Assembly (NCBI GenBank): GCA_021323855.1
Contig: JAJPKE010000010.1
Span: 151,188-215,187 of the forward strand
Direction: 5' to 3'
Length of the DNA: 64,000 nt
Origin: Chloroflexota bacterium
GTDB taxonomy: Bacteria > Chloroflexota > Ktedonobacteria > Ktedonobacterales > JADMIN01
Shown here: piece after piece, positions 26,625-35,894 of the stretch
Layout: each line of letters opens with the position of its first letter
Numbering within the stretch: the stretch's first letter is position 1
Notes under the pieces: model-generated
The model's database searches: none
The model's input: the letters and a program-made list of their open reading frames with translations, nothing else
What the model was told of the DNA's origin: nothing
Program-made: the position numbers and the translations under genes

Positions 26625-27788
26625 ATGCTGATGCTGATAGTGAAACGTCTCGTTCCGCCGCTGGCGGGATTATTCTTGCTCTTTGCGCTGATGGGCGCTG
26701 CGTCATATGGCGACCATGCCGTGCATCACACAACGCGCCAGCCCAGCGTCACCGCTGACGGCTTCAATATTTCGTTTCTGCTGAATGGCCCCCTGCCAAC
26801 CGTTACCCTCGGCGGCCTCGGCGTGATGATGCTGGGTTATACAGGTGTCTCGATGTTCATGGCAAAGCGCCTGGCCTATGAAACGCCAAAGCCGATTGAG
26901 ACGACGCCAGCCGCCTGTGGCCTTGAGTTTTGCCGTGTTACATTTCCCAGTCGTGGTGACCACATCACGTTGCGTGGCTGGCTGATTCCCGGCGCTCTTC
27001 CTGACGGTACGTTGAGCCTGAAGCGGACAATCATCGCGGTGCATGGCGCGCGGCAGAACCGCACGGACCCCGCCGCTGGCTTGAGCGACCTGTGTTGCCG
27101 GCTGGCGCATCAGGGATTCGCCGTGCTGGTCTTCGATCTGCGGGGACATGGTGAATCGGCCTCCGCACCCTTCACGCTCGGCTATTACGAGCAGCGTGAT
27201 GTCCTCGGTGCAGTGGATTTCCTGCGTAGCGGCGCGCTGCCCTATCCTGAGCTTGGTCGCCCTCAATACATTGGCGGCTGGGGCATCTCCAGTGGCGCCA
27301 ATGCGTTGCTGCTCGCAGCGGCGCATGAACCGGCATTACAGGCGCTGGTTGCGGATTCCGCTTACCCTGATATGCTGCCTATTTTGGAGCGTGAAGTCCC
27401 CAGAGAGAGCCGGTTGCCACCCATTTTTACGCGCGGCGCGCTACTGGCCGCGCGGCTGCTCTACGGCCTGGATTACAGAGCCATTCGCCCCATTGATGCG
27501 CTTGCCGGTCTCGCTCCGCGTCCGCTGCTTCTCATCCAGGGCGGCGCCGATACCTTCAATCCGCCGGCGAATCTTGCGTTGCTCGCTGCTAAGGCGGCCT
27601 CCGCTCCATCCGCACGGGTGGAATCCTGGCAGGTGGCGGGGGCGGCGCATGCGCAGTCGTTTCATACGGAGGGCGAAGCCTACATCCAGCGCATTACCCG
27701 ATTTTTTACGGCAGCTTTTGCGTCTGACGAGTCCAGCACATCCAGCACATCCAGCACATCTAGTGAGTACGGCGCAACCACCGATTGA
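26625..27788 (+). CDS. Membrane-anchored alpha/beta hydrolase, first gene of operon
   Basis: The protein has ~387 residues from ATG 26625 (GAGGAGGG ten bases upstream). The N-terminus has one or two hydrophobic segments (LAGLFLLFALMGAASYGDHA; VTLGGLGVMMLGYTGVSMF). The hydrolase fold shows IIAVHGARQNR, VFDLRGHGES, the nucleophile elbow GWGISSGANALLLAA, QGGADTFNPP for the acid and GAAHAQSF for the His. It may deacylate or transacylate a lipid. The C-terminus ends in an SST repeat encoded by three perfect 9-bp units. The HMG-CoA reductase gene follows after 24 bases. Confidence 0.88.
   Translation: MLMLIVKRLVPPLAGLFLLFALMGAASYGDHAVHHTTRQPSVTADGFNISFLLNGPLPTVTLGGLGVMMLGYTGVSMFMAKRLAYETPKPIETTPAACGLEFCRVTFPSRGDHITLRGWLIPGALPDGTLSLKRTIIAVHGARQNRTDPAAGLSDLCCRLAHQGFAVLVFDLRGHGESASAPFTLGYYEQRDVLGAVDFLRSGALPYPELGRPQYIGGWGISSGANALLLAAAHEPALQALVADSAYPDMLPILEREVPRESRLPPIFTRGALLAARLLYGLDYRAIRPIDALAGLAPRPLLLIQGGADTFNPPANLALLAAKAASAPSARVESWQVAGAAHAQSFHTEGEAYIQRITRFFTAAFASDESSTSSTSSTSSEYGATTD
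27732..27758. repeat. Three 9-bp units (tccagcaca) at the 3' end of the hydrolase gene
   Basis: A perfect in-frame tandem repeat encoding Ser-Ser-Thr units in the hydrolase tail. Copy number could vary by slippage without shifting frame. Confidence 0.8.
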
Positions 27789-27812
27789 CAGCATGGCAAG
27801 AGGGATTGTTCT

Positions 27813-29126
27813 ATGGTGACCAAACAACAACCGTGCCGTCAATCGGCACGCGCAACCACAATGACGACGGTGCGCGCTGTGGAACGCCGCCGCCCAGAAG
27901 CAGGCGGTGTCGCACGCGCTGCTGTTGCGCCTGATGTTTCCAGCAAACCATCTAGCGCAACATCCACTGCCGAACGGCGTTGGGAACGGCTCGCGTTAGC
28001 AGAAGATGCGCGTGCGGCGCTGCTCGATCAGCAGGCGCAACAACAGGTGGAGCAGTATCAGCGCAACATCGAACGTTTTATTGGCACGGTCAAGGTGCCG
28101 GTTGGCGTGGCGGGTCCGTTGCGGATGCGTGGCAGCTTTGCGGAGGGCGACTATCTGCTGCCGCTGGCGACGACTGAGGCGGCGCTGGTGGCTTCGTATC
28201 ATCGCGGCGCACAGGTCATCTCTGCGGCTGGCGGTTGCGCGGCGCTTCTGCTCGATGAGGGTGTGGGCCGTGCGCCTGGGTTTGCCTTTCGCACGCTGGA
28301 CGAGTGCCGGATGTTCGTCTCCTGGGCGCGCTCGCAGATCGAAGCGTTCCGGCGCGTGGCGGGAGGCACGACGCGCTACGGCAGGCTGAAAGGGATGCGC
28401 CCCAGCGTCGAGGGCAACCATGTGTACCTGCATTTCACCTACACCACCGGCGACGCGGCGGGGCAGAACATGGCGACGTTTGCCACTGAAGCCATCTGCG
28501 CCTACATCTCCGAACATGCCCCAATCAGGCCGCGCTACTTCTTTTTGGAAGCCAACTTTTCCGGCGACAAGAAGGCCAGCGCACAGTCTTTTCTTTCGGT
28601 GCGCGGCAAGAAGGTGACGGCGGAGGCGATCATCCCCGCCGCATTGGTGCGCGCACGGCTGCATACGACGCCTGAACGTATGGCAGATTACTTCACGATG
28701 GGCGCGCTGGGCGGTGTTCTCAGTGGCACCATCGGCGTGCAGGGGCAGTTTGCCAATGGGCTGGCCGCGCTCTTTCTCGCCTGCGGGCAGGATGTTGCCT
28801 GCGTCGCTGAAGCGGCGGTCGGCGTGACCCGTTTCGAGGTGACGCCTGAAGGCGACCTCTACGGCGCGGTGACGCTGCCCAACTTGATCGTCGGCACTGT
28901 CGGCGGCGGGACGCAGTTACCCAGCCAGCGTGCCTGCCTGGAGATCATGGGGCTGGTGGGGCCGGGCCATGCGCAGGCGTTCGCGGAGGTTTGCGCTGGG
29001 ATGTGCCTGGCGGGCGAACTCTCGCTGACCGCTGCGCTCTGCTCCAATCAGTTTGCGCGCGCCCATCAGCGGCTCGCGCGTGGCGTGCGCTCCGGCTCCA
29101 GCGCGCGAGGAGCAGCGCATGAATAA
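27813..29126 (+). CDS. Class I HMG-CoA reductase homologue
   Basis: The protein has 437 residues, with AGAGGG eight bases before the ATG. Class I HMG-CoA reductase reduces HMG-CoA to mevalonate with two NAD(P)H. All four catalytic residues are in place: Glu122 (LATTEAALVAS), Lys253/254 (GDKKAS), Asp327 (ACGQDVA) and His418 (ARAHQRLARG). TGDAAGQNM and IVGTVGGGTQLPSQRACLE are the cofactor and dimer motifs, with some divergence from canonical TGDAMGMNM. The first ~55 residues are low-complexity. No other mevalonate-pathway gene is in the window. It overlaps the next gene by eight bases. A changed substrate is possible. Confidence 0.9.
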   Translation: MVTKQQPCRQSARATTMTTVRAVERRRPEAGGVARAAVAPDVSSKPSSATSTAERRWERLALAEDARAALLDQQAQQQVEQYQRNIERFIGTVKVPVGVAGPLRMRGSFAEGDYLLPLATTEAALVASYHRGAQVISAAGGCAALLLDEGVGRAPGFAFRTLDECRMFVSWARSQIEAFRRVAGGTTRYGRLKGMRPSVEGNHVYLHFTYTTGDAAGQNMATFATEAICAYISEHAPIRPRYFFLEANFSGDKKASAQSFLSVRGKKVTAEAIIPAALVRARLHTTPERMADYFTMGALGGVLSGTIGVQGQFANGLAALFLACGQDVACVAEAAVGVTRFEVTPEGDLYGAVTLPNLIVGTVGGGTQLPSQRACLEIMGLVGPGHAQAFAEVCAGMCLAGELSLTAALCSNQFARAHQRLARGVRSGSSARGAAHE

Positions 29127-30099
29127 TCTGGTGGATATCGCCCCCAAGCCGCAAGAACAGCAGGAGCAGCAACGACCTGCCCGCGCGACACTGCCGGTGC
29201 GCTGGTGGGTGTATCAGCGCGAACGTTTTCCGCTAGTGACGCATGTGCCGCTGATCGCTGCTTTCAGCTTCTGCACGCTCAGCTATTCATCGCTGGCGCG
29301 TGGGCAGGCGCAGATGCCCAGCGCTAAAGCGATTTGCGTGGCGTTCGTGACGGCGCTGCTCTTCTTCCTGCAACTGCGCATCAGCGATGAATTCAAGGAC
29401 GCCAAAGACGACGCGATGTATCGCCCCTATCGTCCGGTGCCGCGCGGCCTCATCGCCCTGCGCGAGTTGGGCATCGTCGCTGTCGCTGGGGCGCTCATAC
29501 AGTTGGCGCTGGCGCTCTGGCTCTCGCCTGCGCTGTTGCCGCTGCTGCTCTTGGTCTGGGGCTATTTGACGCTGATGAGCCGAGAGTTCTTTGTCTCGCG
29601 CTGGCTCAAGGCGCATCCGGTGGTCTACATGTGGAGCCACATGCTGATTCTGCCGCTGATTGACCTCTATGGCACCGCCTGCGATTGGCGCGTGGCTGGA
29701 GTTGATGCGCCGCCTGCGCTCGCTTTCCTGCTGCTGGTGAGCTTCTGCAACGGCTTCGTTGTGGAGATTGGGCGCAAGATTCGCGCGCCGCAAGATGAAG
29801 AGTACGGCGTCGAGACCTATAGCGCGCTCTGGGGGCGTCGCCACGCAACTATCGTCTGGCTGGGCATGCTCGGCGTAACGGCCATCGCCGCGCTGCTGGC
29901 GGCTGCGCAAATCGCGTTCGCGCTGCCAGTCGGTATCCCGCTCGCTCTGCTGCTGGTTGCCGCTGGACTGGTTGCCGCGCGTTTCCTCCGCACCTTCGGT
30001 TCACACGCGGCAAAGGGCATCGAAACGGTCTCCGGCCTCTGGACGCTGTTGATGTACCTGGGGCTTGGCGCAGCGCCCTTGATCTGGCGGCTGATATGA
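29119..30099 (+). CDS. UbiA-superfamily membrane prenyltransferase
   Basis: The protein has 326 residues, with GAGGAG six bases before the ATG inside the end of the reductase gene. It has about eight or nine membrane helices. The first Asp-rich motif is DEFKDAKDD (90-98) followed by YRPYRPVPRG, and the second region is RKIRAPQDEEYGVETYS. This matches UbiA enzymes, which move a prenyl group from a diphosphate onto an acceptor at the membrane. It is not obviously MenA or a heme-O synthase. Operon partners suggest an unusual prenylated lipid, while acceptor and chain length are unknown. Confidence 0.88.
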   Translation: MNNLVDIAPKPQEQQEQQRPARATLPVRWWVYQRERFPLVTHVPLIAAFSFCTLSYSSLARGQAQMPSAKAICVAFVTALLFFLQLRISDEFKDAKDDAMYRPYRPVPRGLIALRELGIVAVAGALIQLALALWLSPALLPLLLLVWGYLTLMSREFFVSRWLKAHPVVYMWSHMLILPLIDLYGTACDWRVAGVDAPPALAFLLLVSFCNGFVVEIGRKIRAPQDEEYGVETYSALWGRRHATIVWLGMLGVTAIAALLAAAQIAFALPVGIPLALLLVAAGLVAARFLRTFGSHAAKGIETVSGLWTLLMYLGLGAAPLIWRLI

Positions 30100-30127
30100 G
30101 GGCGTGGGGAAGGCGAGGAGGAAGATG

Positions 30128-32932
30128 ATGCGTTTCATCATGCAACCAGAAGAAGATAGCTTCCGCGAGATTGTGGGTGGCAAGGCCAACGCGCTGGCGC
30201 AACTGGCTAAGGCTGGACTGCCGGTTCCTGATTGGTTCGTTCTTACGCCCGGCGCTTTCGCCGCCAGCCTCAGCGAGGCACAGCATGCGGCGCTCGCTGC
30301 TGCCTGCCATGCGGGCGATGCGACAGCGGCGCAGGTGGCGCTTCGTGAGGTGCGGCTGGCTGCTGATGTGCAGGACGAACTGACGCGGGCGCTAGCCTCG
30401 CTTGCGCCACAGGGTGAGCCGGTCGCGGTGCGTTCCTCGGCGCTGGATGAAGACGGTCGGCAGCACTCGTTTGCCGGACAGTTCGAGTCATTTCTCAACG
30501 TTGCGCCGGACGATGTGGCGGCGCGCATCGTGGATGTCTGGCGCTCCGGCTTCTCGGCGCGCATCCTGGCGTACCGGCGCGAGCATGGCTTGGCCACAAT
30601 CCCCACCGTGCCCGCCGTGATCGTGCAGCGTATGGTGAATGCGACCGCTGCTGGCGTAGCGTTCAGCGCCGATCCGGTTTCAGGCAGGCGTGGTGTGGCG
30701 GTCGTCAGCGCGGTTGCCGGGTTGGGCGATGCGCTGGTCTCCGGCGCCTGCGATGCTGACACTTATCATATCAGCCGCGAGGGCGATATCAGCACGCGCA
30801 CGCTGGCTGGAACGACTGCTGTGCTGGACGATGCGCAGGCGCAAGCAGTGGCGGCGCTGGCGCGGCGCTGCGAACAGCAATCCGGTGTGCCGCAAGATAT
30901 CGAATGGGCCATCGAGGATGGCGCGCTCTGGCTGTTGCAGTCGCGCCCTATTACCTCGCTCGCCGGTCAGCCGGACCCCGATGGCGCGTATGCGCGCTGG
31001 GACAACAGCAATATCGCCGAAAGCTATGGCGGCGTCACCACGCCGCTGACCTTCTCATTCGCGCGCCATGCGTATGAGGCGGTCTATCGCCAGTTGTGCC
31101 GTCTTATGGGCGTGCCCGAAGCGACAATCAGCGAACACGATGAGACCTTCCGCCGCATGATCGGGCTGGTGCGCGGTCGTGTCTATTACAACCTGCTGAG
31201 CTGGTATGAACTGCTGGCGCTGGCGCCGGGGTTCGCCTCCAATCGCCGCTTCATGGAGCAGATGATGGGCGTGCGCGAAGGACTGCCAGAGCAGATCGTC
31301 GCCAAACTGCCAACCGTCACCTGGCGCGGGCGGCTCTATGATCGCTACCGTTTCGCCAGAACTATCCTCAACTTGCTACGTAGTTATCGCCGCTTGCCAC
31401 GTGACATTCGCCACTTCTACGTGCGGGTGGAGCGCGCGCTGGCGCTGGATGGACGTGCGCTGGAAACGATGCGCCCCGATGAACTGGTCGCCTATTACCG
31501 CAACCTCGAACGGCAATTATTGACCCGCTGGGATGCGCCGCTTGTCAATGATCTATTCGCCATGATGAGCTACGGCCTGCTGCGGCGGCTGGCGGTTTCC
31601 TGGTATCACGATACGTCTGGCGCGCTGGCGAATGATCTCATCAGGGATACCGGCGACATCATCAGCGCGGAGCCTGCGCAGCGGGTACGTGAGCTGGCGG
31701 AACTTGCCGCGCCCGAACCGGCGCTGATTACCGCGCTCTGCAACGACTCGCTCCGCGACATCAATCGCGTGATGCCTGAGACTCCAGCCTTCGCGGCGGC
31801 ATACGACGCCTATCTGGCGAAGTTTGCCGACCGCTGCCTGGAAGAACTCAAGCTCGAAAGTCCCACTCTGCGTGACGATCCGCTGCTGCTGCTGCGCACC
31901 ATCGGCCACCTCGCACATGAGATGGCATCGCGTGCGCACGATGATGGGCCTGCGGTTGTGCGTTCGGCGGTTGAAACCGCACCTGGATGGCGTGCCGCCG
32001 CAAAACCCGCCGACGCGGGTTCGAGTCAGACATCTCTGCGCTCCCCTCACCAGCGCCCCATAGCCTACCAGCGCCCTGACTCCCCTCTCCTCGCGGGAGA
32101 GGGGCTGGGGGTGAGGTCTTCTAGCTCCCCTCTCCCGCGCACGGGGGAGGGGCCGGGGGTGGGAGCGCGTCTCGCTTTCCGCTGGATACTCCGGCAGGCG
32201 CGGGCGCGAGTGCGTGACCGCGAAAACCTGCGTTTTGAGCGCACGCGCGTTTTTGGGCGTGTGCGGCGCATCTTCGTGGAGTTGGGCAAACGCTTCTCTG
32301 CGCTGGGCTTGCTCGATGATCCCCAGGGCATTTTCTATTTAGAAGTGGAGGAGGCGCTTGGTTTCGTCTCAGGAACGGCGACAACGACCGACCTCAAAGG
32401 CTTGGTCGCAGTGCGCAGAGCAGAGTTCGCGCGCTATCGCAGCGAGGAACCGCCACCGGATAGCTTTGAGACGCACGGCATCCCGCATCTTGGCGAGTGG
32501 ACCTCACCCCCTGCCCCCCTCTCCCGCGAGGCAAGGGGGAACCACAGGGACGCTGCTGAGTGTCGTACCGGACTCGGCTGCTGCCCCGGCGTAGTGCGCG
32601 GTCGCGTGCGCGTCGTGACTGATCCCCGGCGGGCGGAGATGCGGGCAGGCGAGATTCTGGTGGCCGAGCGCACCGACCCCGGCTGGATTCTGCTCTTCGC
32701 TTCGGCGGCTGGCGTTGTCGTCGAGCGTGGCAGCCTGCTCTCCCATTCTGCTATCGTCGCCCGCGAACTGGGTATCCCGGCAATTGTCTCGGTCCCCGGC
32801 GTCATCTCCTGGCTACGCACCGGCGATTGGATTGAAATGGACGGCGGGGCGGGTGTCGTCACCAAGATTACCGCTCCGGCTGAGCATACGCCGATGGAAA
32901 GCGAGGTTGTTCACCATGCCGAATATGTCTAG
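30128..32932 (+). CDS. PPDK/PEP-synthase-like phosphotransferase with in-frame REP insertions
   Basis: The protein has ~934 residues from ATG 30128 (AGGAGG six bases upstream). The N-terminal ATP-grasp domain has GGKANALAQLAKAGLPVPDWF, VRSSALDEDG, FSADPVSG and WLLQSRPITSL. A middle domain begins DNSNIAESYGGVTTPLTFSF. The C-terminal swivelling domain has the phospho-accepting His in SLLSHSAIVARELGIPA (about 873), a rifampin-phosphotransferase-like layout. It could phosphorylate or condense a lipid or polyketide-like substrate. Residues ~611-680 and ~792-806 are translated dispersed repeats, absent from the family, yet the frame stays open. It overlaps the next gene by 17 bases. Confidence 0.88.
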   Translation: MRFIMQPEEDSFREIVGGKANALAQLAKAGLPVPDWFVLTPGAFAASLSEAQHAALAAACHAGDATAAQVALREVRLAADVQDELTRALASLAPQGEPVAVRSSALDEDGRQHSFAGQFESFLNVAPDDVAARIVDVWRSGFSARILAYRREHGLATIPTVPAVIVQRMVNATAAGVAFSADPVSGRRGVAVVSAVAGLGDALVSGACDADTYHISREGDISTRTLAGTTAVLDDAQAQAVAALARRCEQQSGVPQDIEWAIEDGALWLLQSRPITSLAGQPDPDGAYARWDNSNIAESYGGVTTPLTFSFARHAYEAVYRQLCRLMGVPEATISEHDETFRRMIGLVRGRVYYNLLSWYELLALAPGFASNRRFMEQMMGVREGLPEQIVAKLPTVTWRGRLYDRYRFARTILNLLRSYRRLPRDIRHFYVRVERALALDGRALETMRPDELVAYYRNLERQLLTRWDAPLVNDLFAMMSYGLLRRLAVSWYHDTSGALANDLIRDTGDIISAEPAQRVRELAELAAPEPALITALCNDSLRDINRVMPETPAFAAAYDAYLAKFADRCLEELKLESPTLRDDPLLLLRTIGHLAHEMASRAHDDGPAVVRSAVETAPGWRAAAKPADAGSSQTSLRSPHQRPIAYQRPDSPLLAGEGLGVRSSSSPLPRTGEGPGVGARLAFRWILRQARARVRDRENLRFERTRVFGRVRRIFVELGKRFSALGLLDDPQGIFYLEVEEALGFVSGTATTTDLKGLVAVRRAEFARYRSEEPPPDSFETHGIPHLGEWTSPPAPLSREARGNHRDAAECRTGLGCCPGVVRGRVRVVTDPRRAEMRAGEILVAERTDPGWILLFASAAGVVVERGSLLSHSAIVARELGIPAIVSVPGVISWLRTGDWIEMDGGAGVVTKITAPAEHTPMESEVVHHAEYV
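31960..32165 (+). repeat. Composite dispersed repeats inserted in frame in the PPDK-like gene
   Basis: From ~31966 a block like that at 55741-55803 (cggttgaaaccgc, a 'cctggatgg' link, then an aaacccgc/gcgggtt hairpin) is followed by two REP hairpins at 32080-32119 and 32125-32163. All are intergenic elements elsewhere in this window. Here they encode residues such as SPLLAGEGLGVR and SPLPRTGEGPGVG. Confidence 0.9.
32501..32545 (-). repeat. REP-type repeat inside the PPDK-like gene, reverse copy
   Basis: acctcaccccctgccccc-ctctcccgcgaggcaaggggg, a reverse-orientation REP copy, is also read through in frame, between the middle and swivelling domains. Confidence 0.8.
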
Positions 32933-34064
32933 CGTCGTCCTTGAGGCTCCAAGAGCGCACATGGCGCAGAGCGAAATCGCCGCGAAGGCTGATTTTTCCA
33001 CTATTCGCTATGCGCAATGCTGGGAAGACGCCGATATCTTGCTGGCCGCGCTCGATGTGCAGCCTGGCGATACCTGCCTCTCCATCGCTTCAGCCGGTGA
33101 CAATACACTTGCCCTGCTCAGCCGCGCGCCAGCGAAAGTGATCGCGCTGGACCTCAACCCGGCGCAACTCGCCTGCCTGGAATTGCGTGTCGCCGCCTAC
33201 CGCGAACTCGTACATCACGAACTGCTCGAACTTCTGGGGTCAGTGGAAAGCGCGCGGCGTGAAGACCTCTATCGTCGCTGCCGTAGCCAGCTTTCGCCCG
33301 GCGTGCGCCGCTACTGGGATGCCCAGCCAGAGGCCATTCGCGCGGGCATCGGCGGCGCTGGCAAGTTTGAGCGCTATTTTGCGCTCTTCCGTCGGCGCGT
33401 GCTGCCGCTGGTCGAGAGCCGCGCCAACATCCGGCAATTGCTTCGTGGTGGCACACTCGCAGAGCGCCATGCCTTCTACGCGGCGCGCTGGGACACCTGG
33501 CGCTGGCGGCTAATGTTTCGCCTGTTCTTCTCGCGGTTCGTGCTGGGGCATTTGGGACGCGACCCGCAGTTCTTCGCCTATGTGGAAGGTAGCGTTGCTG
33601 ACCGCATCTTGCAGCGTGTGGAGCATGCGCTGACCGACCTTGACCCCGCAGTGAACCCCTACATCCAGTGGATTTTGACAGGTCACCATCTGACTGCGCT
33701 GCCCTATGCGCTGCGCCCCGAAAACTTCGACGCCATTCGTGCCAACCTGGATCGCCTGGAATGGCGCTGCCAGTCGCTCGAAACCTTTCTGGCTTCGGCT
33801 GAGCCGCGTTCGATTGCTCGCTTCAACCTCAGCGATGTCTTCGAGTATGTGACGCAGGTGGAGTGCGACCGGCTCTTAGCGCGTATCGCAGAGGTTGGCG
33901 CTGCTGGCGCGCGGCTCGCCTACTGGAACATGCTTGCGCCACGCCATCGTCCAGAGCGGTTAGCTGACCGCTTACGCCCGCTCACCGAACTCGCGGAACG
34001 GCTGCATCAACAGGATAAAGCTTGCTTTTATAGCGCCTTCGTCGTAGAGGAGGTTCTCAAATGA
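32916..34064 (+). CDS. BtaA-like (DUF3419) aminocarboxypropyl transferase
   Basis: The protein has ~382 residues, starting at ATG 32916 within the end of the preceding gene (GAGG nine bases upstream). Near the start is YAQCWEDADILLAAL, the DUF3419/BtaA signature. The SAM-binding segment is CLSIASAGDNTLALL then IALDLNPAQLACLEL. In betaine-lipid synthesis, BtaA moves the 3-amino-3-carboxypropyl group of SAM onto diacylglycerol. No BtaB N-methyltransferase is present, so the product might be an unmethylated homoserine ether lipid or involve another acceptor. Its ATGA overlap with the kinase gene supports co-translation. Confidence 0.88.
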   Translation: MPNMSSVVLEAPRAHMAQSEIAAKADFSTIRYAQCWEDADILLAALDVQPGDTCLSIASAGDNTLALLSRAPAKVIALDLNPAQLACLELRVAAYRELVHHELLELLGSVESARREDLYRRCRSQLSPGVRRYWDAQPEAIRAGIGGAGKFERYFALFRRRVLPLVESRANIRQLLRGGTLAERHAFYAARWDTWRWRLMFRLFFSRFVLGHLGRDPQFFAYVEGSVADRILQRVEHALTDLDPAVNPYIQWILTGHHLTALPYALRPENFDAIRANLDRLEWRCQSLETFLASAEPRSIARFNLSDVFEYVTQVECDRLLARIAEVGAAGARLAYWNMLAPRHRPERLADRLRPLTELAERLHQQDKACFYSAFVVEEVLK

Positions 34065-34879
34065 CTGGTATGACTGGTATGGCGATTCATCCGCTTGCTC
34101 TCAATCCCTGGGCTGGCATCGTCGCTGAGCTGACCGCGCTGGTGGCGCTGATGGTTGGGTTACGCCTGTATCAGCGCTGGCGTGCGCTGGCGCCGGAAAC
34201 CTCGCGCAAGCTCTTTCATCTGGGCGGTGGCCTCACCACGCTAACCTTTCCCTGGGTCTTCACCGCCGCGTGGCCCGTGCTGCTGCTGGCGCTCGTCACC
34301 ATTCCCTCGTTGCTGGCGCTCAAATACGTTGCTGTGTTGCGGGGCAGTTTGGGCAGCGTGCTCTACGGCGTCAGGCGCACCTCGTTTGGTGAGGTGTATT
34401 TCCCGCTGAGCGTCTGCCTCCTCTTTCTGCTGGCGCATGATGATTTGTTGCTCTATGCCGTGCCGCTGCTCATCCTGACGTTTGCCGATACGGCGGCTGC
34501 GGTCGTTGGCAAACGCTATGGCAGTCTGCTCTACCGGACGCCGGGAGGCCACAAGAGCGTCGAGGGTTCGATGGCGTTCTTCGTTGTCGCCTGCCTCTGC
34601 GTGCTGTTGCCGCTACTGCTGATGACGAGCGTTGACCGCGCCGTCATCCTGGGAATCGCGCTGCTGCTCGCCCTGCTGGTGATGCTGGTGGAGGCCGTTT
34701 CCTGGGCTGGACTCGACAATCTACTAATTCCGCTGGCGAGCTTCGTCTTTCTTCATTCGCTGCTGGCCGGTGACCTGGATACCTTGCTGTTTCAAGTGGT
34801 GATGGTTGGTGTGTTGTTGGGCGTTGCTGCGCTCTGGCGTGGCCAGCCAGCGCCTAGAGGGGAGCATCTGCATGTCTAG
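34061..34879 (+). CDS. Phytol/dolichol-kinase-like membrane CTP kinase
   Basis: The protein has 272 residues with about seven membrane helices. SRKLFHLGGGLTTLTFPWVF early on, and ADTAAAVVGKRYGS with GGHKSVEGSMAFF later, are the motifs of the SEC59/VTE5 family of CTP-dependent polyprenol, dolichol and phytol kinases and relatives of CDP-diacylglycerol synthase. It probably phosphorylates an isoprenoid alcohol at the membrane, which would fit the reductase and the UbiA enzyme in the same operon. Overlaps of four bases upstream and eight bases downstream tie it to its neighbours. The exact alcohol is not inferable. Confidence 0.88.
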   Translation: MTGMTGMAIHPLALNPWAGIVAELTALVALMVGLRLYQRWRALAPETSRKLFHLGGGLTTLTFPWVFTAAWPVLLLALVTIPSLLALKYVAVLRGSLGSVLYGVRRTSFGEVYFPLSVCLLFLLAHDDLLLYAVPLLILTFADTAAAVVGKRYGSLLYRTPGGHKSVEGSMAFFVVACLCVLLPLLLMTSVDRAVILGIALLLALLVMLVEAVSWAGLDNLLIPLASFVFLHSLLAGDLDTLLFQVVMVGVLLGVAALWRGQPAPRGEHLHV

Positions 34880-35882
34880 CGTGATGGCGTATCGTATGGT
34901 TCGCGTAGAGCATGCCGCCGCGCGTGAGCATTTCTGTTCGCTCATTGGTCCAGTTCCGCTCCACCCTGAGATGCTGGCGGCGAGTGATGCGGACCAGCAT
35001 TGGATGCTGCTGGAAGGCAGCACACCTGTTGCGCGTTGTTCGCTCTGGTGGCGCGCTGTGCCAGACTACCAGGGGCAGCGCGTTGGGCTGATCGGCCACT
35101 ATGCCACCGAACACCGGGCGGCTGGCGCGCTGCTGACGCTTGCCTGCGCGCAATTGCGTATGGCTGGCTGTGCGCTCGCCGTTGGCCCGATGGACGGCAG
35201 CACGTTTCATCACTACCGGCTGGTCACTGAACGTGGCGCTGAGCCGCCGTTCTTCCTGGAGCCAGATACACCGGATGGCTGGCCTGCGCATTTCACCACC
35301 AATGGTTTTGAGCCGCTGGCGCACTATTACTCCTCACTTCAGACGAACCTGGAACACCAGGAAACGCGTGTACCGGCGCTTGCTGAGAATTTCGCCGCCG
35401 CCGGTGTGCATATCCGCAGCCTGAATCTCGAAGCCTTCGATGACGAATTGCACCGTATCTATACGGTGGTAGCGACGAGCTTCACCAATAATCTGCTGGC
35501 CGCGCCCATCAGCGAGCAGGAATTCATTGCGCAATACCGGCGTCTGCTGCCGTGCGTGGAACCGCGCTTGGTGCTGCTGGCCGAGCATGACGATAAACCT
35601 GTTGGCTTTCTCTTCACCATCCCAGACTGGCTTCAGGCGCGGCGCGGGCAGCCGGTAGATACGCTGATCGTCAAAACACTGGCCGTGCTGCCGGAATACG
35701 CCGGGCAGGGGTTGGGGTCGCTACTGAGCGCACGTTGCCAGGAAATCGCCTCTGAATTGGGCTTTACGCGGGCGATTCATGCGCTGATGCACGAGAGCAA
35801 CATCTCGCGCAGAATCAGCGATGCCTACGAGGGACGCATCATCCGGCGCTATACGCTCTTCGCCAGGAATCTAGTGAATTAG
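34872..35882 (+). CDS. GNAT-fold acyltransferase
   Basis: The protein has ~336 residues from ATG 34872 (GGGGAG seven bases upstream), with the first codons inside the kinase gene. The C-terminal part (about 190-320) has the GNAT acyl-CoA site: VKTLAVLPEYAGQGLGSLLSARC, followed by HALMHESNISRRISDAY. The N-terminal half (LVTERGAEPPFFLEPDTP; HFTTNGFEPLAHYYSS) looks like a second, degenerate GNAT module. It may N- or O-acylate the amino-acid or polyol part of the operon's product. The stop is 12 bases before the ligase gene. Confidence 0.85.
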   Translation: MSSVMAYRMVRVEHAAAREHFCSLIGPVPLHPEMLAASDADQHWMLLEGSTPVARCSLWWRAVPDYQGQRVGLIGHYATEHRAAGALLTLACAQLRMAGCALAVGPMDGSTFHHYRLVTERGAEPPFFLEPDTPDGWPAHFTTNGFEPLAHYYSSLQTNLEHQETRVPALAENFAAAGVHIRSLNLEAFDDELHRIYTVVATSFTNNLLAAPISEQEFIAQYRRLLPCVEPRLVLLAEHDDKPVGFLFTIPDWLQARRGQPVDTLIVKTLAVLPEYAGQGLGSLLSARCQEIASELGFTRAIHALMHESNISRRISDAYEGRIIRRYTLFARNLVN

Positions 35883-35894
35883 GGAGCCACAGCC

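Noticed and set aside
32010..32035. 'ggttcgagtc' reminiscent of a tRNA T-arm
   Set aside because: It lies in the dispersed-repeat insert of the PPDK-like gene, with no matching acceptor or anticodon arms.
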